Source of the DNA: CBDATG01 sp965200145
Lineage (GTDB): Bacteria; Chloroflexota; Dehalococcoidia; Lucifugimonadales; Lucifugimonadaceae
DNA: 64,000 nt
Direction of reading: 5' to 3'
Assembly: GCA_965200145.1 (NCBI GenBank)
Contig: CBDATG010000002.1
Location: forward strand, 434,001-498,000
This document shows positions 60,414 to 64,000 of the stretch, in pieces. Numbering within the stretch: the stretch's first letter is position 1; each line of letters starts with the position of its first letter. A program made the position numbers and the translations under genes. Under the pieces are notes generated by a model. The model had not been told where the DNA came from, ran no database searches, and saw nothing but the letters and a program-made list of their open reading frames with translations.

Positions 60414-62840
60414 TCACCACCACACCCGTGCTACGATATCCCGCACGCGCTCTTCCATAGCTGCGATGAGGTCTTGGCTCGCATTGACTGTTCCATATTC
60501 GCGTGCGACCTTGGCGACAATGCCTTCTTGCATCTTGATCGGCGGAACTGGAATCTGCCACGACTCGACGAAAGCGCGTGGTACGCGTTGGAGTCCCCCG
60601 GTTCCAGTCATGTTGGCGATACCAGCTGTTCGGAAGTCGTTTCGGGTTACGCAGGCATAGACCCATTCCGGCAACACGTGCCCGTTGCACCTTAGGACGT
60701 GGAACTCACTGGAACCGAATCCGATGTTGTTGACTAACGCTTCGGCGATGGACATCTTGCCGTTTTCGAAGCATGGTGTTACTCTGGCGACCAGTACATC
60801 GCGCTCTGCAAAGTAGGTATAGCTGCCGTTCACTTCGCCTAGCGTGCGGGCCTGCGTCGGTGTCGTGTACATAGTTTGTTCGGTCATGTCGGCCATAGGT
60901 AGAAAAGATACTCTGGTTGATGCTTTCAAGGATTTCACTTCGGTCCGCTTTGGATTCACTTCACACACCTCACCCAACTCCACCACCGGCCATTCGGGGT
61001 CCACATCGATACGCGGCCGCCAGTTCTCCACCACCATACGCGCTCCGTCAATCACGCGCTGGTAGCCCTCAATCTCGTCCACGACCTCGCGCTGCACGTC
61101 GAGTGGCGGGAGCGGGATGATTCGGTCCTTCAACAGGGAGAAGTGCCGTCGATATCCTCTTTTCTCGATAGGGCGTTGCTTGAGCAGATGGTAGAGGTAA
61201 TCAGCAAGGATTCGGTCATCGCACTTAAGAATCTTCACGCCGTCCGCGCCTTGAGCGAACGGTCCTCTCGCGATCTTTACTTCGCAGGTGTGGTCTCCGA
61301 AGACAACGAGCGGGTGAACGACCTGAACCAGCGCGGAAGCGTTGTCGGTGTACCCGGCCACCGCGTTTTGAGATTGATCGATAATCTGAAACCTACCATC
61401 CGCATTGAATTCAGTCTTTGGGATCTTGATCGGAGGTCTTACGGTAGTAACGATCTCTCCGATTCGCACCATCGGCCACTTGGTTGATCGCGCGATTCGC
61501 ACCCTATACCTCTCGCCGCTTAGGTTGTACTCTCCATCGGCTGCTATCTTTTCGCGGCGTACTACTTGGCCAGTAGCGGGATTCCAGTCGGTTGTTAGCT
61601 CGCCGGCTCTTGCGCGGCGAATGTACTCTTGCACGTCTGTGCGGACTTGCGGCAGGTCGTTCTTGTCAATTGGGCGGCGTTGGGCGCCTGGGTCGTAGCC
61701 GTCGTTGTTGACCTTGAAGAAGCCGATGCTGTCCGACTTGCGCGCTAGGGCTTTGTCTAGTATCAGTATGGAAGTTTTGACGCTGGAGTATGGGTTGAAT
61801 ACGCCGCCGGGTAATGAGATCACGGCGGCCAGGTACTCATCGACCAGCATTTTTCGCAGCTGCTTGTGTGCGTTCTGGGTTTGGAAGATGATGCCTTCCG
61901 GTACGATGATGCCGGCGCGGCCACTGGAAGTGAGGTGTTCTGCCATGTAGTCGACGAACAGCACCTCGCTGCGTTTTGACTGCACACTGAACCTGGAGTG
62001 TGGTCTGATGCCGCCTTTGGGAGTCATGAATGGTGGGTTTGCGATGATGACATCTGCGTCATCGCTCCAGTGGGCTTCGCTGGTTAGAGTGTCGTACTCA
62101 TATATGTGCGGGTCAACCAGTTCGTGTAGGTACATGTTCAGCAGGGCGATGCGCACCATGCCTGGGTCGATGTCGTACCCTGCCAGTTTGCCTGACAGCT
62201 TTTCCAACTGATACGGCGTTAGCGTGGTTGTGCCATCCGCGTTGGAGTTTGCGGCGATGATGTGCTTATATGCGGAGATTAGGAAGCCGCCGGTTCCGCA
62301 GGCGGGGTCGAGGATTGTTTCGCCGTGTTGCGGATCAACGATACCTACGATGAAGTCGATGATGTGTCTTGGTGTGCGGAATTGGCCTGCATCGCCTTGC
62401 GAGCCCATGATGGAGGTTAGGTACTCGTAGGCGTCTCCGAGAGATTCGGAGTTGTCGTATTCAAACTCGTTGATGATACGTAGGAACTGTTGCAGCGTCG
62501 ACGGGTCGTTATATGGCAGGAATGCGTTTGCGAAGATGGTGCGGAACAGGGATGCTGCGCCGGGGTTGTCTGACATGCGCTCGATGCCGTTGGAGTAAAG
62601 ATGCAGCATCCGTTGTGCGCCGATCGATGGGTCCATGAGTTTGGACCACGCATATTCCTTGAAGTCGCCGGCGAAGAATCTACGCTTGCCGCCGAACCTG
62701 ATGGCCTGCAAGTCCATGTCGTCCATGAACTTGTAGGTTAGGGCAATGGTTATCTGCTCGACTTGCCCCTTTGGGTCGGGCACCTTGCCTACGAGTGCGT
62801 CTCTGGCGTTGTCGATTCGTCGCTTGGTATCGCCGTCCAA
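60414..62840 (-). CDS. hsdM: Type I restriction-modification HsdM-HsdS fusion
   Basis: 808 residues starting at a TTG (62840). Residues 1-430 are the methylase: helical N-terminus, AdoMet motif DPACGTGG (178-185) and catalytic NPPF (268-271). From about 445 a specificity subunit follows in the same chain, with two target-recognition domains (WPMVRIGEIVTT ... and WPVVELGEVCEV ...). Each is followed by a PLPPLDVQREVVDEI- or VPPIKMQEGIVAKV-type helix. HsdM and HsdS are usually separate. The gene starts 5 bp after the HsdR stop. Confidence 0.9.
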   Translation of the reverse strand: MDGDTKRRIDNARDALVGKVPDPKGQVEQITIALTYKFMDDMDLQAIRFGGKRRFFAGDFKEYAWSKLMDPSIGAQRMLHLYSNGIERMSDNPGAASLFRTIFANAFLPYNDPSTLQQFLRIINEFEYDNSESLGDAYEYLTSIMGSQGDAGQFRTPRHIIDFIVGIVDPQHGETILDPACGTGGFLISAYKHIIAANSNADGTTTLTPYQLEKLSGKLAGYDIDPGMVRIALLNMYLHELVDPHIYEYDTLTSEAHWSDDADVIIANPPFMTPKGGIRPHSRFSVQSKRSEVLFVDYMAEHLTSSGRAGIIVPEGIIFQTQNAHKQLRKMLVDEYLAAVISLPGGVFNPYSSVKTSILILDKALARKSDSIGFFKVNNDGYDPGAQRRPIDKNDLPQVRTDVQEYIRRARAGELTTDWNPATGQVVRREKIAADGEYNLSGERYRVRIARSTKWPMVRIGEIVTTVRPPIKIPKTEFNADGRFQIIDQSQNAVAGYTDNASALVQVVHPLVVFGDHTCEVKIARGPFAQGADGVKILKCDDRILADYLYHLLKQRPIEKRGYRRHFSLLKDRIIPLPPLDVQREVVDEIEGYQRVIDGARMVVENWRPRIDVDPEWPVVELGEVCEVNPKRTEVKSLKASTRVSFLPMADMTEQTMYTTPTQARTLGEVNGSYTYFAERDVLVARVTPCFENGKMSIAEALVNNIGFGSSEFHVLRCNGHVLPEWVYACVTRNDFRTAGIANMTGTGGLQRVPRAFVESWQIPVPPIKMQEGIVAKVAREYGTVNASQDLIAAMEERVRDIVARVWW

Positions 62841-62845
62841 CGTGC

Positions 62846-64000
62846 TTAACCCTTTCGCGTGAAGTTGTTGTTGATCCAGTTGGGAACGTCCATGCGGAAA
62901 CCGTTTGGGACGCGGGTTAGGTCTTGTAACGTGAAAGCGGGATTGGTGCTCAATGATTGATAGTCGTGGTTGTCGATGGCGTCGCGCACGGTGTCGTTTG
63001 TCGCGTACGCCAGAAAGTAAGCGCGGACGGCGGGTGCAACTTGCGGCGGGATGTCGGGATTCGTAACGAGATATTGATCAAATGCCTCAGTGGCTCGCTG
63101 TTCGCGAGTCTTGACTTCTGGGATGTGTTCAAGTGTGAACTCAAGTATCTCGCGAAGCCCCACGTCGTCGTCAAGGCCAAGTGCGCGTCGTAGTCTCTGC
63201 AAGTCGAAGTAATCCTCAGGCTTGTTGAAGTGATTGGTCAGCACTTGGTCTGCGACCCGGTCCCAATCTTCATCGTTCGCGGCATCGAGGATGATGGAGT
63301 CGTTGTTGATTTCGGTTTTGAACCTGAGGAAGAGCTGTCGGTCGACCTTCATTCCCTCCGGACCGATGATGCCCTCCGTGCTCTCTTTGAGTTGATCGTC
63401 GCCGCGCCAGACGTAATGCGTGAGTCGTTGCTTGACGTCGCTGGTGTCCGTATCTGAGATCGACTTTGGCAGGCGCAGCTGCTCGTCGTAGTCATGATCC
63501 TTGTCGAAGTACTCGAAGTTGCCAAAGAAATCGAAGAGCTTGAAGGTCGCCTTCTCCGCGTTGGAGTGTGCTTCCGCGAGCCACCCACGGGCGTTGTCGC
63601 TGAAGTTGTGCCTGCGCGTGCCGCGACCTTTGATCTGTATGAACTCTGTCGGCGAAAATATGGGGCGGAACAGGCCCAGATTCAGCAGGTCGGGGCAGTC
63701 GTATCCTGTTGTCATCATGCCGACTGTGACGCAGATGCGGGATTTGCTGGTGCGGTAGTCCTGCAACAATCCGTTTCCGTTTAGGTTGTTGTTTGCGAAC
63801 TGTTGTGCGAAGCGTTGCGCGTCTTTGACGCTTGAGGTAACCTGCACCGCGAAGTCTGATTGGTACCTGCCTGGCCAGATCTCGCTTGCGAGGTTGTTGA
63901 GTATGTTGGTTATTTCGGCGGCGTGGCGTTGACTTACGGCGTAGATGATTGATTTGCCGAACTCTTTGCTGATGGGGTCGGGTAGTCCTTCACGCAGGAA
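62846..64000 (-). CDS. hsdR: Type I restriction subunit HsdR (C-terminal part, cut by window edge)
   Basis: 384 residues are visible and the frame continues past 64000. Helicase motifs are present: GKSIIYAVSQRHAAEI (motif IV region), VTVGMMTTGYDCPDLLNL (V) and FIQIKGRGTRRH (VI), followed by the C-terminal coupling domain. HsdR translocates and cuts DNA with the HsdM-HsdS product encoded next. The nuclease domain and Walker motifs would lie beyond the window. Confidence 0.92.
   Translation of the reverse strand, partial: FLREGLPDPISKEFGKSIIYAVSQRHAAEITNILNNLASEIWPGRYQSDFAVQVTSSVKDAQRFAQQFANNNLNGNGLLQDYRTSKSRICVTVGMMTTGYDCPDLLNLGLFRPIFSPTEFIQIKGRGTRRHNFSDNARGWLAEAHSNAEKATFKLFDFFGNFEYFDKDHDYDEQLRLPKSISDTDTSDVKQRLTHYVWRGDDQLKESTEGIIGPEGMKVDRQLFLRFKTEINNDSIILDAANDEDWDRVADQVLTNHFNKPEDYFDLQRLRRALGLDDDVGLREILEFTLEHIPEVKTREQRATEAFDQYLVTNPDIPPQVAPAVRAYFLAYATNDTVRDAIDNHDYQSLSTNPAFTLQDLTRVPNGFRMDVPNWINNNFTRKG

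Overview
The window looks like a chromosome segment from an uncultured Chloroflexota bacterium, most likely SAR202/Dehalococcoidia-like. This is inference. The supporting signs are secreted lipoproteins with long Pro/Thr-rich linkers, a solute-binding protein with an E-V-x-V-T-R linker repeat, many stand-alone oxidoreductases, an enolase-superfamily enzyme, NHL/SMP-30 beta-propellers, and a corrinoid methyl-transfer operon with a RACo-type activator. No rRNA or phylogenetic marker is present to fix the lineage.

Layout. 1-4.2 kb: four tandem minus-strand lipoprotein paralogues (family A). 4.5-12 kb: two NHL-propeller genes in opposite orientation around an orphan DNA methyltransferase, then an alcohol dehydrogenase, a DUF4432 mutarotase-like protein, an aldo/keto reductase and an amidohydrolase. 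12-17 kb: three lipoproteins of a second family (B) and a peptide-type binding protein, with two decayed copies of the amidohydrolase 3' end between them. 17-24.2 kb: a 2-hydroxyacid dehydrogenase, then a seven-gene corrinoid operon (virulence-factor-family protein, homocysteine methyltransferase, unknown protein, UroD/MtbA-type methyltransferase, corrinoid protein, Cys-rich small protein, RACo). 24.4-28.7 kb: a peptide-type ABC importer without ATPase genes. 28.9-31.9 kb: three dehydrogenases/reductases. 32-35 kb: a ThiYXZ-type HMP-precursor importer behind a TPP riboswitch. 35.1-36.8 kb: an ECF sigma factor and RskA-type anti-sigma factor. 36.9-50.8 kb: catabolic enzymes, ThiD, a methyltransferase-endonuclease fusion, XdhC and a MocA-like protein, a chromate transporter and a mandelate-racemase-family enzyme.

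50.9-64 kb is a defence and mobile-element region. A CAT-anticodon tRNA sits 21 bp upstream of, and co-directional with, an OLD-like ATPase gene and a TOPRIM (DUF3226-like) gene. The whole block lies in a head-to-tail duplication of about 2.9 kb. Its breakpoints are readable because truncated pieces of the flanking racemase and DegV genes lie between the copies. The tRNA body, leader and gene ends are nearly identical between copies, while the cores of the ATPase and TOPRIM genes are strongly diverged. Next come a six-unit, 23-bp-period repeat upstream of a DUF4143 ATPase, a RAYT-like transposase followed by an array of REP palindromes, a small membrane protein, and a type I restriction system with fused HsdM-HsdS and a partial HsdR.

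Functional links. The thi importer brings in a thiamine pyrimidine precursor that ThiD can phosphorylate. The corrinoid operon could move methyl groups from an unknown donor to homocysteine. The tRNA-ATPase-TOPRIM cassette is the best candidate for an undescribed system.
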